Assembly: GCA_012728095.1 (NCBI GenBank)
Contig: JAAYFU010000020.1
Coordinates: 1 to 60,494, forward strand
Reading direction: 5' to 3'
DNA from: Clostridiaceae bacterium
GTDB taxonomy: Bacteria > Bacillota > Clostridia > DSM-8532
DNA: 60,494 nt
Part shown: positions 16,382 to 25,917 of the stretch, one piece after another
Layout of the letters: each line of letters begins with the position of its first letter
Numbering within the stretch: position 1 is the first letter of the stretch
The notes under the pieces: model-generated
Database searches by the model: none
Told to the model about the DNA's origin: nothing
What the model saw: only the letters and a program-made list of their open reading frames with translations
Made by a program: the position numbers and the translations under genes

Positions 16382-17125
16382 TCACTGATCCATTGAATAT
16401 TGAATACGGGCTTCCCTTGTATAGTTTCCCGATTCATCGTATATAATCAGGTCCGGCATAATCTTTAATCCTGGATTCCCGTTTTTTATACCTTTGATAA
16501 GTATAAGTGACGGTGGCTTACCTTGATACGGGCAAACCATTCGGAGAATTTTGGGTTCGATTCTGACTTCCCTCATTCCAGCAATTATATCGGTAAGCCT
16601 TTCTGGGCGATGAACCATGAAAAATTCACCGTTTGGTTTAAGTATGGCAGAACTGGCTGTCAAGACATCAGTCAGGCTGCAGCAAATTTCATGCCTGGAA
16701 ATGGCTTTGCTGTCGACATCATTGATTCGTCCGCTGCCTGCCTTTGTATAAGGTGGATTTGTAACTACTATATCATAGGTAGCCGCACCAAAGATAGATA
16801 CTGCTTCCCTGATATCACCTTTTACAATTGATATCTTATGGTTCAGATTGTTGCCGTCAATGCTTCTTTGGGCCATATCGGCTATGTCGGGCTGTATTTC
16901 CAGACCCGTAATACTTTTCGCATCTGTTTTTGCGTAAATAAGCACCGCCAGGATACCGGTGCCCGTACCCAAATCAAGTACCTTCTGATGAGCCTTGACT
17001 TTAACAAAATTGGACAATAAAACCGAATCCATTCCGAAACGAAAAGAACCCTTCTTTTGTATGAGAAACAATCCTTTAATCTGTAAATCCTCCAGGGTTT
17101 CATCAGGTAATAGTACAAAGCCCAT
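16382..17125 (-). CDS. trmN6: tRNA1(Val) A37 N6-methyltransferase-like enzyme (YabB/TrmN6)
   Basis: This 247-residue class I SAM methyltransferase has motif I VLDLGTGTGILAVL near residue 49 and the adenine-N6 signature TNPPY near 123. RFGMDSVLLSNFV near residue 30 is characteristic of the YfiC/YabB family. It should methylate N6 of A37 in one tRNA. In Bacillus subtilis yabB lies just after ricT and yabA, and here it sits in the same cluster, with a 56-residue ferredoxin where yabA would be. The start ATG (17125) follows GGAGAAACTGT. A repeat-rich block lies immediately upstream. Confidence 0.9.
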   Translation of the reverse strand: MGFVLLPDETLEDLQIKGLFLIQKKGSFRFGMDSVLLSNFVKVKAHQKVLDLGTGTGILAVLIYAKTDAKSITGLEIQPDIADMAQRSIDGNNLNHKISIVKGDIREAVSIFGAATYDIVVTNPPYTKAGSGRINDVDSKAISRHEICCSLTDVLTASSAILKPNGEFFMVHRPERLTDIIAGMREVRIEPKILRMVCPYQGKPPSLILIKGIKNGNPGLKIMPDLIIYDESGNYTREARIQYSMDQ

Positions 17126-17145
17126 ACAGTTTCTCCGAAATAGAG

Positions 17146-17251
17146 GTTAGAGATTGGACGTTGGAATTTGGAGATTAAAAGTTGGATGTTAGAGATTGGT
17201 AATTTTTACCTCTAATCTCTCACCTCTTACCTCTTACCTCTCACCTCTCAC
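17146..17251 (-). repeat. short direct repeats: GTTAGAGATTGG pair and a YACCTCT heptamer array
   Basis: GTTAGAGATTGG occurs at 17146-17157 and 17188-17199. From 17207 to 17248 the plus strand reads six heptamers, of which five are TACCTCT or CACCTCT and one is AATCTCT; the minus-strand transcript would be purine-rich AGAGGTR repeats. It lies between the ferredoxin terminator and trmN6 and codes for nothing recognisable. Confidence 0.8.
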
Positions 17252-17269
17252 TTATAACTTCTAATTATG

Positions 17270-17303
17270 AAAAAGAGCCAAACACAAGGCTTGACTCCTT
17301 TTT
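17270..17303 (-). terminator. intrinsic terminator of the ferredoxin gene
   Basis: Minus-strand GAGTCAA pairs with TTGGCTC (one G-U), followed by TTTTT. It lies 19 nt after the ferredoxin stop. Confidence 0.75.
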
Positions 17304-17321
17304 AAACAAATATTATTATTC

Positions 17322-17492
17322 TTACTCGGGCTGAGGAGCCTCTACAGGACAGACACTCGCACATGATCCACAATCGATGCAAGCATCTGCGTCAATTATG
17401 TATTTTGATTCGCCTTCTGATATGCAACCTACCGGGCACTCAGATGCGCAGGCACCACAACTGATGCAATCGTCATTAATAATATATGCCAT
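17322..17492 (-). CDS. 2[4Fe-4S] clostridial-type ferredoxin
   Basis: This 56-residue ferredoxin has two CxxCxxCxxxCP motifs: CISCGACASECPVG near residue 9 and CIDCGSCASVCPVE near 38. Spacing and size are those of the classical Clostridium pasteurianum ferredoxin, the main low-potential one-electron carrier of anaerobes, and it could serve the 2-oxoacid oxidoreductase 5 kb away. Upstream in-frame codons exist, but the ATG at 17490-17492 has GGAGGTGT 5-6 nt ahead and the usual MAYIINDDC start. It has its own terminator, so it is probably monocistronic although it lies inside the holB-trmN6 cluster. Confidence 0.97.
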   Translation of the reverse strand: MAYIINDDCISCGACASECPVGCISEGESKYIIDADACIDCGSCASVCPVEAPQPE

Positions 17493-17608
17493 GCTGACAC
17501 CTCCAAGAAAATATATAATGTATACATTGTACAAAATAATCCTATACTATTAATTCTCCCGTGTCAATATTACGACGATTTTTTTGAGGATATTTTTGCA
17601 TTGATGTA

Positions 17609-18490
17609 TCAGTCTTCCAGTATTTTTAATTCTTCTAATTCCTCTAATTCCTTTTCTTCCAGGTCGGGTTTCTTTTCTGCGTCCTTGACAATCTTAATAT
17701 CATCCACAGAGTAATCGACTATATCGGTAATCTGCTCATTGTCGAGCTTGACCTTTACCATTCCTTTTAACAGATTCACCTGTACAACGACTCCCTGACC
17801 CAGTGGCGTTTCAACAATAGCATCAACTTTAGGTGTTCTATTAAGCAGATATTCATAAGTTTCCTGTTCGTATTTCAAACAGCACATAAGTCTGCCGCAT
17901 GTACCCGATATCTTTGCCGGATTTAAAGAAAGGGACTGCTCTTTAGCCATTTTTATTGAAACCGGATGGAATTCCGACAGATGAGTACAGCAGCACAAGG
18001 CTCTGCCACAAGGACCTAACCCTCCAATCATCTTTGCTTCATCTCTGACACCTATTTGACGAAGCTCAATCCTGGTACGAAATACCGAGGCTAAATCCTT
18101 TACCAGTTCCCTGAAATCCACGCGGCCGTCAGCTGTGAAATAGAACAGTATCTTGTTATTATCAAAGGTATATTCTACATCGATAAGTTTCATTTCCAGC
18201 TCATGTTTCTTAATTTTCTCAAGGCAGATTTTAAAGGCTTCGGCTTCCTTTTTCTTATTCTCTTCTACCTGTTTTAAATCATTCTCATCAGCCTTCCTTA
18301 TCACATTTTTCAAAGGAGCTACAACTTCCTCGTCAACAACTTCCTGATTAGCCACGACAATTGTTCCGCATTCAATTCCCCTTGCTGTTTCTACAATAAC
18401 CTTATCGCCTATTTTTAAGTCCAGATCACATGGATCAAAATAATATATTTTACCTGCAGTTCTAAAACGAACCCCTACAACCTTTACCAT
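17609..18490 (-). CDS. ricT: RicT/YaaT, PSP1-domain regulator of RNA processing and sporulation
   Basis: This 293-residue protein has the PSP1 domain, with the conserved cysteine region GLGPCGRALCCCTH near residue 155 and CGRLMCCLKYEQ near 197. In B. subtilis RicT works with RicA and RicF as a [4Fe-4S]-containing Y-complex that tunes RNase Y, and it promotes Spo0A phosphorylation; the cysteines are the cluster ligands. The C-terminus is a Glu/Leu-rich acidic tail. The protein follows holB, as in Bacillus, but with a 120-nt gap. RicA and RicF are not in this window. The start codon at 18490 follows GGAAAGGAAT. Confidence 0.93.
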   Translation of the reverse strand: MVKVVGVRFRTAGKIYYFDPCDLDLKIGDKVIVETARGIECGTIVVANQEVVDEEVVAPLKNVIRKADENDLKQVEENKKKEAEAFKICLEKIKKHELEMKLIDVEYTFDNNKILFYFTADGRVDFRELVKDLASVFRTRIELRQIGVRDEAKMIGGLGPCGRALCCCTHLSEFHPVSIKMAKEQSLSLNPAKISGTCGRLMCCLKYEQETYEYLLNRTPKVDAIVETPLGQGVVVQVNLLKGMVKVKLDNEQITDIVDYSVDDIKIVKDAEKKPDLEEKELEELEELKILED

Positions 18491-18610
18491 CTATTTTGAC
18501 CATTCCTTTCCTCGGAATCACAGCATTAAACTTTAATATTATCCGGACAATCCGGAAATGAAATTTATTGTAAAGCTTTTCCTGTGCTTTCCTTTTAAAT
18601 ATTCTTTCAG

Positions 18611-19558
18611 CTACAGCATTGTGATATAATCAACCGCAAGCTGATAATTAATATTGCGCTTCATGCCATTACGCACTCTTTCCACTCTTGAAATCCTTTC
18701 GGTTATTTCAATGGCACTGTGCATATTTGCGTACTTTAATATATTATCCTTTTTATCTGAATTAATCAACCCATCCTCCACCGAACACTTAACCAGGAGA
18801 GCGTCCCGGTATAATGATTCCAGTATATTAATACAGACGTCAAAAGCATTTTTGTTGTTTGAAAGATATTGATTATAATATAGCTTTGAACTAATACTAT
18901 CATCAAATACAAATTTAAGTGTTTCTTCCCTGTGTTTCTCAAAATCCTTATCGGCCAGAAGCTGGAAAGCTATTCCGGGAATTCCCCGGCTTAGGGCAAG
19001 AAGATGGTCCTTGCCGGTTGTGTCTATTCCGTTTTTTTGCGCAATAAGTTTCAATTCATTAATGGTACTGGGCTTAAGATGCTTTCGTACAACTCTTGAT
19101 CTTATTGTTAAAAGCAGGGATTCATAATTTGAGGTGGTAAGAATTATTTTCGCATAGTTCGGCGGTTCTTCCAGCGTCTTCAGCAGGCAGTTCTGAGCCT
19201 GAACGGTCATTTTTTCGGCGTCTTCTATAACATATACCTTGCGGTAATAAAATGGTTTTACCACAATATCATCGATAAGGTCCCTTATTTGCTTTATGAC
19301 TATATTTTTTGCTTCGCTCCTGATTACCATAAAATCAGGATTAGCATTTTCATCAAAGCTTCTGCACCCTTTGCAGCATCCGCAGGGAAGATTATCGTTC
19401 GAATTTCGCGTGCATAGCAAAGCTTTGGCAATAAAGCGGGCAAGCGTTTTTTTCCCGATACCCTTTTCGCCCGTTAACACAAAAGCATGACTTAGCGAGT
19501 CATGCCTGATTCCGTTTCTGAATTCTTCAATTATTTCGGTTTGACCTATATAATCCAT
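18611..19558 (-). CDS. holB: DNA polymerase III delta' subunit (clamp loader)
   Basis: This 315-residue AAA+ protein has Walker A GEKGIGKKTLAR near residue 31. The zinc module has cysteines in LCTRNSNDNLPCGCCKGCRSF near 50-65. IEDAEKMTVQAQNCLLKTLEEPP near 108-130 is the highly conserved delta'/DnaX segment. It belongs to the clamp-loader pentamer that puts the beta clamp on DNA. The Walker A has GKK rather than GKT, as often seen in delta', which does not need to hydrolyse ATP. yaaR lies 17 nt upstream, so the two are translationally close. Confidence 0.93.
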   Translation of the reverse strand: MDYIGQTEIIEEFRNGIRHDSLSHAFVLTGEKGIGKKTLARFIAKALLCTRNSNDNLPCGCCKGCRSFDENANPDFMVIRSEAKNIVIKQIRDLIDDIVVKPFYYRKVYVIEDAEKMTVQAQNCLLKTLEEPPNYAKIILTTSNYESLLLTIRSRVVRKHLKPSTINELKLIAQKNGIDTTGKDHLLALSRGIPGIAFQLLADKDFEKHREETLKFVFDDSISSKLYYNQYLSNNKNAFDVCINILESLYRDALLVKCSVEDGLINSDKKDNILKYANMHSAIEITERISRVERVRNGMKRNINYQLAVDYITML

Positions 19559-19575
19559 CCGTTGCCTCCAATATA

Positions 19576-20043
19576 TTAAAGTATAAGATCCAATATCAAA
19601 CCTCTTATATCTTCAATACGCCCCAGTATGGCAAGGTTATTCTTCTCGGATTTAAGAACCTCCCTGGTAAGCTCGTCTAGCTTTTCATTTATAATTTTAA
19701 TGGTTGCAAAAACCCTGTGTCTGCCTCTTCTGTCTAAAAAACTATCCTTTGAAAAACGCGCGGAACCTCTTACCGCCTCACTCAAAAATTCCATTACCAG
19801 TTTTTTGTATGCTTTCAATTCAGATATGTCTATATGAGATGCAAGGCGCTTGCCCTGCTTTTCTATCTCCAGCGCTTTCTTTTTAAGCTCTTCATCCCGA
19901 CTTTCAGAAAACTGACGATCCATATGGGAGCTAAATAGTGTCTCATTTTTATCGTTTACTTTTTTTATGTCCCTGTCTATTCTCCCAGTTATATTTTGTG
20001 GTTTTCTATCCGGACTTCGGTCAATTTTCAATGCCATGGGCAA
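19576..20043 (-). CDS. yaaR: YaaR family (DUF327) protein
   Basis: This 155-residue helical, charged protein has the DUF327 core: KKLVMEFLSEAVRGSARFSKD near residues 82-102 and DRRGRHRVFATIKIINEKLDEL just after. Its function is unknown; in Bacillus yaaR lies between darA (yaaQ) and holB. Here its neighbours are tmk, 10 nt upstream, and holB, 17 nt downstream; darA, the c-di-AMP-binding PII-like protein, is missing from the usual slot. The N-terminal 30 residues are basic and probably disordered. The family call rests on both sequence and synteny. Confidence 0.85.
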   Translation of the reverse strand: MPMALKIDRSPDRKPQNITGRIDRDIKKVNDKNETLFSSHMDRQFSESRDEELKKKALEIEKQGKRLASHIDISELKAYKKLVMEFLSEAVRGSARFSKDSFLDRRGRHRVFATIKIINEKLDELTREVLKSEKNNLAILGRIEDIRGLILDLIL

Positions 20044-20053
20044 AACCTCCGCT

Positions 20054-20731
20054 CTATATTATCGCTTGCCGGACAATAGAATATATCTCCTCATGGATCT
20101 CATCAATACTTCTTATCTTTCCGTCTTTTACGCAGCAAACATAATTCCAGTCATATACCTTGGCTATATCGCAAGCGTTTTTATATGATTCTCTGAGATA
20201 TTCAATATTCTTTTCATGTATATCTTTTTGACTTAACCCGGTGATCTTATTTTTCCTGTTTTCCATAAGACTTAAAGCATATTCGGGAGGCATATCCAAA
20301 AAAATAACACAATCCGGTACAGGTATTCCAAGCTTAATAAATTCCAGGTCCCAAAGCCAATCAAGAAAAGCCTTTTTTTCATCAGCAACTTTTATTTTCG
20401 CAGCCTGATGTATCATATTGGACATTGTATATCTGTCGCTTATTATAATGCCGCCGTCATCATAAAAACTTTTCCATGATGTCTTATATGAAGCGAAACG
20501 GTCAATGGCAAAAAAAACAGATGCCGCATACGGATTGACATCCTCAGGCTTATCTCCGAATTCTCCGTTGAGATACATCTTTACCAATGCTGATGAATCG
20601 CTGTTATAGTTGGGAAACTCGACTTTTTTGACTTTTTCATTCTCCTTGATCAAACGCTGATAAAGCTTTTCAGCATGTGTGGCTTTTCCGCTGGAATCTA
20701 CTCCTTCAATTATAACAAGCTTGCCTTTCAA
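20054..20731 (-). CDS. tmk: thymidylate kinase-family protein
   Basis: This 225-residue P-loop kinase has GVDSSGKATHAEKLYQRL near residue 9, DRFASY near 76 and DRYTMSNMIHQAAK near 97, the DRY/DRF signatures of dTMP kinases. It phosphorylates dTMP to dTDP with ATP. The Walker A is GVDSSGKAT rather than GxDGxGKST, and the protein is about 15 residues longer than E. coli Tmk, matching a second Firmicutes subgroup. It lies between speA and yaaR as in B. subtilis, with gaps of 20 and 10 nt, so it is probably cotranscribed. Confidence 0.87.
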   Translation of the reverse strand: MKGKLVIIEGVDSSGKATHAEKLYQRLIKENEKVKKVEFPNYNSDSSALVKMYLNGEFGDKPEDVNPYAASVFFAIDRFASYKTSWKSFYDDGGIIISDRYTMSNMIHQAAKIKVADEKKAFLDWLWDLEFIKLGIPVPDCVIFLDMPPEYALSLMENRKNKITGLSQKDIHEKNIEYLRESYKNACDIAKVYDWNYVCCVKDGKIRSIDEIHEEIYSIVRQAII

Positions 20732-20751
20732 AATAATTCCTCCTGATCATC

Positions 20752-22182
20752 TTAAAGACGTGCCTTTAAGACTTTTATCTTTTGGTCATGAATTCCATGT
20801 ACCGGACAGTTTTCTCTTAATAATATATCGACATAATCTATTACTTCCTTGTTTATTATCTCACCGGGAGCAACAAGAGGTATTCCCGGAGGATACGGAG
20901 TTATGAATACTCCGCTCACTCTATCCAGTGCATTTATAAACGGTATTTCCTCAACATTTTCAAATAAAGCTTCCCTGAGAGGTACTATCCGTTCAGGAAG
21001 TTGCTGAGGCCAACGCGGCAGTTTTGCCTTTGCTTTAACTGTACGGTACTCATCGGAAATTAATTTCAATGCCATTAATAGTTTATCAAAATCCATAGAG
21101 TTATGAAAGGGCGTCGCTATCAAAACAATGTGGTTTAAATCAGCCATTTCGGCTACAATGCCAAATCTCGATCTTAATATTTCTTCCACTTCAAATCCAC
21201 TTATTCCTAATGACTTAAAACTTAAAACAATGCGGGAAAAATCAATTTCAAAATTTTCATTATCACATTTTATTCTTTTAATGCAGGTATTTTTATCAAG
21301 CTTTATCAAGAAATCGGAAATATTATGTTTCAGCTTCTCATATAATTCCCGTCCTTTATTCTCCATAATGCTTCTTGCTATATCAATGGATGCCATTAAC
21401 AGATAGGACGGGCTTGTAGTCTGAACCATGGATACGGTTCTTTCTATAATTCTTCTATCTATCAGGCTTTTGCTGTTTCCATGTAGAATTGCTGTTTGGG
21501 TCAATGTAGGAAGGGTCTTATGCAGGCTTTGAACACATAGATCGGCGCCCTGCGTTATTGCCGGCTCTGGAAGATCCTCATGGAAACGGAAATGAGCCCC
21601 GTGGGCTTCATCAACCAAAAGAGGCATATTATATGCCTTTGCAAGTTTTGATATATTCCTTAATTGTGTCGCTGTTCCATAATATCCCGGCCTTGTTATT
21701 AAAACGGCCTGTGCATCGGGATTTTCTTTTAAGACTATCTCCAGGCTGTCGGCAGTTACCCCAAGAGGTATTTGATGTTTTTCGTCTACATCAGGCAAAA
21801 CAAAGACTGGTTTACCGTTAATCTGGGCTAATGCATTCAATGCTGAAATGTGACAATCACGACCGAGAATAAGCTTTCCCCCAGGTTTAACCGCTGCCTG
21901 GATCATGGCATGGATACCGGAGGTAGAACCGTTAACCAGGAATAACGAATAATCAGCTCCAAAACATAAAGCTGCACGTTCCTGAGCTTCTTTTATAACT
22001 CCCCGTGGCTCGTGCAGGCAATCGGATCCCGGTACCTCGGTAATATCCAGACTGCCTGCAAGCTTGAGTTCTTCACATAAACCTCTGCCAAGAATATGCC
22101 CGGGCATGTGAAAAGGTAAAAAACCTTTTTCATAATATTCTTTTAACATTTTATAAATAGGAGTATTGTTTACAGGTTCCAT
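20752..22182 (-). CDS. speA: PLP-dependent Orn/Lys/Arg decarboxylase (SpeA/YaaO type)
   Basis: This 476-residue fold-type I PLP enzyme has the Schiff-base lysine in SLHKTLPTLTQ near residue 226, the cofactor aspartate in LLVDEAHGAHF near 193, and GFLPFHMPGHILGRG near 19. Its length matches the short gram-positive arginine decarboxylases (YaaO/SpeA, about 480-490) rather than the 700-residue CadA/SpeF form. It probably makes agmatine for spermidine synthesis; lysine is the alternative substrate. Only one nucleotide separates its start from the potD stop, so it is the last gene of the potABCD unit and the first of the tmk-holB block. Confidence 0.88.
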   Translation of the reverse strand: MEPVNNTPIYKMLKEYYEKGFLPFHMPGHILGRGLCEELKLAGSLDITEVPGSDCLHEPRGVIKEAQERAALCFGADYSLFLVNGSTSGIHAMIQAAVKPGGKLILGRDCHISALNALAQINGKPVFVLPDVDEKHQIPLGVTADSLEIVLKENPDAQAVLITRPGYYGTATQLRNISKLAKAYNMPLLVDEAHGAHFRFHEDLPEPAITQGADLCVQSLHKTLPTLTQTAILHGNSKSLIDRRIIERTVSMVQTTSPSYLLMASIDIARSIMENKGRELYEKLKHNISDFLIKLDKNTCIKRIKCDNENFEIDFSRIVLSFKSLGISGFEVEEILRSRFGIVAEMADLNHIVLIATPFHNSMDFDKLLMALKLISDEYRTVKAKAKLPRWPQQLPERIVPLREALFENVEEIPFINALDRVSGVFITPYPPGIPLVAPGEIINKEVIDYVDILLRENCPVHGIHDQKIKVLKARL

Positions 22183-22183
22183 T

Positions 22184-23236
22184 TCAGTTTACAAGTACCT
22201 GGGTCAGGATTTCATTGTATTTGGCCTTGTAGTCCCCTAAATCAACATATACTTCACTTTTCTTTAATATCTCTTCGTCAGGCCAGTAAGCGGGCAAATC
22301 AAATACCTCGGGATATTCCTCCTGCATACGGCGAATAACCTCTTTGTTGGGAGACGAATAACCCATGGCTTCAGAGTTTCTGAAGGCTACATCAGGATCA
22401 AGCATGAAATTTATGAACATCTCGGCTTCTTTCTTATGCTTGCTGCTTGACGGGATAGCCATGCAATCGTACCATAAATTGGTCCCCTCTTTGGGAATAC
22501 CGTAAGCAATGTTTTCAAAACCTTCCCAGTAGAGATCCATTGCATCCCCCGAATAAGTCAGTCCCAACGCAGCGTCGCCGTTGGCAATAAGATCTCTTAT
22601 TTCGTCTCCATAATAACCGTTGACAAGGGGCTTTTGTTCCAAAAGAAGCGCCTTGGCTTCTTCCAATTCTTTATCATTTGTACTGTTCATTGAATAACCC
22701 AGCTTTTTAAGGGCAGCTCCCAGGGCGTCACGCACATCCTTTTTCATAAGGATTTGCCCCTTATATTTCGGATTCCACAGAATATCCCAACTGTCGACCG
22801 GATCATCTACCATATCAGTGTTGTAAAGTATTCCAATAGTACCCCAGAAATAAGGTACCGAGTATTTGTTTTCAGGATCATATCCTTTATTTTTGAACCG
22901 TTCGTCAATATATTTGTAATTTGGAATATTGTTGAAATCTAATTCCAATAGCATATCCCTCTTTATCATTTCCGATATGGCATAATCAGAAGGGAAAATC
23001 ACGTCATAGCTGCTTCCTCCGGCTTCCAGCTTGGCAAGGAGTTCTTCATTCGTTGCATAGGTCTTATAGTTTACCCTGATTCCGGTTTGTTTTTCAAATT
23101 CGTCTATTAATGATTCATCCATGTATTCTCCCCAGTTGAAAACATTAATGGTAACACCGGAGCCGCATCCGTCAAGGGGAACGATAGAAACAACAATCAA
23201 GGTTAATACTGCGAATAATAATACATACTTTTTCAT
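22184..23236 (-). CDS. potD: spermidine/putrescine ABC transporter substrate-binding lipoprotein
   Basis: This 350-residue protein has a lipoprotein signal ending in a lipobox (VPLDGC, Cys near residue 24). The mature part starts VTINVFNWGEYMDESLIDEFEK, the signature of PotD/PotF. SYDVIFPSDYAISEM and NGDAALGLTYSGDAMDLYWE carry acidic residues that bind the polyamine amino groups. It delivers spermidine or putrescine to PotBC. It overlaps potC by 4 nt (ATGA) and is followed directly by speA. Lipid anchoring is expected in a Gram-positive cell. Confidence 0.95.
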   Translation of the reverse strand: MKKYVLLFAVLTLIVVSIVPLDGCGSGVTINVFNWGEYMDESLIDEFEKQTGIRVNYKTYATNEELLAKLEAGGSSYDVIFPSDYAISEMIKRDMLLELDFNNIPNYKYIDERFKNKGYDPENKYSVPYFWGTIGILYNTDMVDDPVDSWDILWNPKYKGQILMKKDVRDALGAALKKLGYSMNSTNDKELEEAKALLLEQKPLVNGYYGDEIRDLIANGDAALGLTYSGDAMDLYWEGFENIAYGIPKEGTNLWYDCMAIPSSSKHKKEAEMFINFMLDPDVAFRNSEAMGYSSPNKEVIRRMQEEYPEVFDLPAYWPDEEILKKSEVYVDLGDYKAKYNEILTQVLVN

Positions 23237-24012
23237 ATTATGATATCTTCTCCTTTATCATTTTTCTTATTTATAATTAGCATCAGAACAAGCACTACAA
23301 CAAACATCAATGTACTCAAAGCATTAATGGTAGGCTTAACTCCTCTCTTTGCCATTGAGTAGATAAGTATGGACAAATTTGTCACCGATGTGCCGGCTGT
23401 AAAGAAGCTAATCACAAAATCATCTATTGATAAGGTAAAGGCGATCAGTGCGCCACTTATAATTCCTGGCATAATCTCAGGAATAATAACCTTTCTCATT
23501 GCATACGCCGGAGTCGCTCCCAAATCCAGCGCTGCTTCTGCCGTATGTTTATTCATCTGCCTTATCTTCGGCAGCACCGCCAGGATTACATAAGGTATAC
23601 TGAAGACTATATGCGATATAAGCATCGTTATAAATCCGAGTTCAATCCGCAGGGAGATAAACAAAGTCATCAGGGCGACACCTGTCACAATATCCGGATT
23701 CAACACGGGAAGGTTGTTAATATTAAGCACGATAGTCCGCCCTAATCTTGACATATTATTAATGCCCAGCGCGGCAATAGTGCCTACAATAGTGGATATC
23801 ACCGTGGATATTACGGCAATCAGTATTGTAAAATAAAGTGCTTCGCGTATCTGCCTGTCTTTAAAAAGGTCAATGTACCAGTCAAAGGTAAACCCGCCCC
23901 ATTGTCCCCGCGATTTTGACTTGTTAAACGAGAACACGATCAACACAATTATAGGAGCATAGAGGAACAAGAATACTAAACCCATGTAAACTCTTTTTAT
24001 TGCTTTCACCAT
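23233..24012 (-). CDS. potC: spermidine/putrescine ABC transporter permease PotC
   Basis: This 259-residue membrane protein has six predicted helices and the EAA loop AEAALDLGATPAYAMRKVIIPEIMPG in broken form (AALDLGATPAYAM near residue 160). The first helix YMGLVFLFLYAPIIVLIVFSF and the following NKSKS are typical of PotC/PotI. It forms the channel with PotB. The gene overlaps potB at 24012 and potD by 4 nt, an arrangement that couples translation across the operon. Confidence 0.94.
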   Translation of the reverse strand: MVKAIKRVYMGLVFLFLYAPIIVLIVFSFNKSKSRGQWGGFTFDWYIDLFKDRQIREALYFTILIAVISTVISTIVGTIAALGINNMSRLGRTIVLNINNLPVLNPDIVTGVALMTLFISLRIELGFITMLISHIVFSIPYVILAVLPKIRQMNKHTAEAALDLGATPAYAMRKVIIPEIMPGIISGALIAFTLSIDDFVISFFTAGTSVTNLSILIYSMAKRGVKPTINALSTLMFVVVLVLMLIINKKNDKGEDIII

Positions 24013-24854
24013 CAGATTTTCCTCCTCTCTTCCTCAGGCTCGCTTTTATCGATGCGGGACATTATAGCCATTGAAATCAATATCATAATCATCAGGATGA
24101 TAGACAGTGCTGAGCCGAAATGCCAATTCCGGGACGACAGGAACTGCTGCTCTATTAAATCGCCGATTAAAGGAGCTTTTCCGCCTCCCAAAAGTCCTGA
24201 TATTACAAATGTACTTACTGCAGGCAAAAATACCATCGTAATGCCCGATACAATTCCCGGTACGCTCAGAGGCAGAATTATTCTCATAAATGTAACGACA
24301 TTGTTTCCTCCAAGGTCATGAGCAGCCTCTATTACACTCTTGTCAATCTTGCTCAGAACTGTATATATTGGCAAGATCATAAACGGCAGAAAATTATATA
24401 CCATACCAAGGAGCACGGCACCCTTACCCGGCATTATTTCAAGCTTAGGCAAGCCGAGCCACATTAACACCCTGTTTAAGAATCCATTAGGGGATAAAAG
24501 TGACATCCAGGCATATGTCCTGAGCAAAAAATTCATCCAAATAGGCACTATAAACAGCGTCAATAATAAATTTCTGTACTTTGCATCCGTATTTGCTATT
24601 ATCATGGCTACGGGATATCCGATAATCAAACATATCAAGGTTGAGATACCGGCCAAAAGGAAAGAATCTCCTATTACTTTTAAATAAATAGGTTCAAGCA
24701 CTTTCTTATAACCGTTGAGAGAGAATCTCAGGTCTTTTATATTATGGATATCTCCCTCGGTAAAACTATAAAACAGGATCAAAAACAAAGGCACTACAAT
24801 GAATATAACCATCCAAACGGTATAAGGATAAGCTATCCTTCCTCTTCGTTGCAC
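24012..24854 (-). CDS. potB: spermidine/putrescine ABC transporter permease PotB
   Basis: This 280-residue membrane protein has six helices and the EAA loop [20 protein letters not shown] near residue 170. The N-terminal helix [22 protein letters not shown] is typical of PotB/PotH. It pairs with PotC in the inner membrane. Its start lies inside the 3' end of potA (22-nt overlap), and its stop touches the potC start. Substrate specificity is inferred from PotD and operon context. Confidence 0.94.
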   Translation of the reverse strand: MQRRGRIAYPYTVWMVIFIVVPLFLILFYSFTEGDIHNIKDLRFSLNGYKKVLEPIYLKVIGDSFLLAGISTLICLIIGYPVAMIIANTDAKYRNLLLTLFIVPIWMNFLLRTYAWMSLLSPNGFLNRVLMWLGLPKLEIMPGKGAVLLGMVYNFLPFMILPIYTVLSKIDKSVIEAAHDLGGNNVVTFMRIILPLSVPGIVSGITMVFLPAVSTFVISGLLGGGKAPLIGDLIEQQFLSSRNWHFGSALSIILMIMILISMAIMSRIDKSEPEEERRKI

Positions 24855-25900
24855 GGTGTACTCCCCCTTTTCATAACTTGTATGTCGGCAGGCTGGACAT
24901 TCATGCCTACAATGCTTCCTTCCGGGAACATCTTGGTACGCTGTACCAGGTATTCACGGGTGTCAGATTCTATAATCATTTCATAATGGACACCTTTAAA
25001 TACGACAGATGTAACCCTTCCTTTAATCATGCCTTCTTCCGGATTAACAACTATACGAATATCCTCCGGCCTGATAACGATGTCAACAGGTTCATTAGGC
25101 GCAAAACCTTTATCAACGCAGTCGAAGACCATGCCATCAAATGAAACCTTGTAATCCTCCAGCATTACGCCTTCTATTATGTTGCTTTCGCCGATAAAAC
25201 CAGCCACAAACCTGTTTATAGGTTCATTATATATATCTTCGGGAGTACCTACTTGCTGAATGACTCCTTTGTTCATTACTACAACAGTATCAGACATGGT
25301 GAGCGCTTCTTCCTGGTCATGGGTAACATAAATAAACGTAATTCCCAAACTTCTTTGCATATCAAGAAGCTCAATCTGCATTTCTTTTCTGAGCTTCAAG
25401 TCAAGGGCTCCCAGTGGCTCATCCAAAAGAAGCACTTTTGGTTCATTTACCAAAGCTCTTGCTATAGCGACACGTTGCTGCTGGCCACCACTCAAGGAAT
25501 CCACATTACGATTTTCGAATCCCTCAAGGTCAACCATTTTCAGCATTTTTTTCACTCTTCTGTCAATCTCGCTATTTGGGATCTTTTTTACCCTAAGACC
25601 GAAAGCTACATTTTCATAGACATTCATATGGGTAAACAAGGCATATCTCTGAAATACCGTATTTACATTTCTTTTATAAGCAGGAACATTATTTAAAAGC
25701 TTTCCTTCAAAAAGAATTTCTCCCTCATCCGGGTCTTCAAATCCGCCTATCATGCGTAAAGTAGTTGTTTTTCCGCATCCGCTGGGACCCAGAAGCGTAA
25801 CAAATTCGTTTTCTTTAATTGTCAGATTAATGCCGTCTACGGCAGTCGTATTATTATATCTCTTGGTAAGATTTCTTAGTTCTATCAGTGGTTTGCTCAT
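24833..25900 (-). CDS. potA: spermidine/putrescine ABC transporter ATPase PotA
   Basis: This 355-residue ABC ATPase has Walker [14 protein letters not shown] near residue 39, signature [15 protein letters not shown] near 138, Walker [13 protein letters not shown] near 158 and a C-terminal TOBE domain. A longer frame begins at TTG 45 nt upstream inside the regulator gene; the ATG at 25898-25900 follows AGGGGACGATTAAA and gives the canonical [15 protein letters not shown] start. It powers polyamine import with PotBCD. It lies 17 nt after the regulator stop. Confidence 0.95.
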   Translation of the reverse strand: MSKPLIELRNLTKRYNNTTAVDGINLTIKENEFVTLLGPSGCGKTTTLRMIGGFEDPDEGEILFEGKLLNNVPAYKRNVNTVFQRYALFTHMNVYENVAFGLRVKKIPNSEIDRRVKKMLKMVDLEGFENRNVDSLSGGQQQRVAIARALVNEPKVLLLDEPLGALDLKLRKEMQIELLDMQRSLGITFIYVTHDQEEALTMSDTVVVMNKGVIQQVGTPEDIYNEPINRFVAGFIGESNIIEGVMLEDYKVSFDGMVFDCVDKGFAPNEPVDIVIRPEDIRIVVNPEEGMIKGRVTSVVFKGVHYEMIIESDTREYLVQRTKMFPEGSIVGMNVQPADIQVMKRGSTPCNEEEG

Positions 25901-25917
25901 TTTAATCGTCCCCTGTC

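Noticed and set aside
17207-17251. CRISPR-like array
   Set aside because: The repeats are 7-mers with no spacers, too short for CRISPR; no cas gene is in the window.
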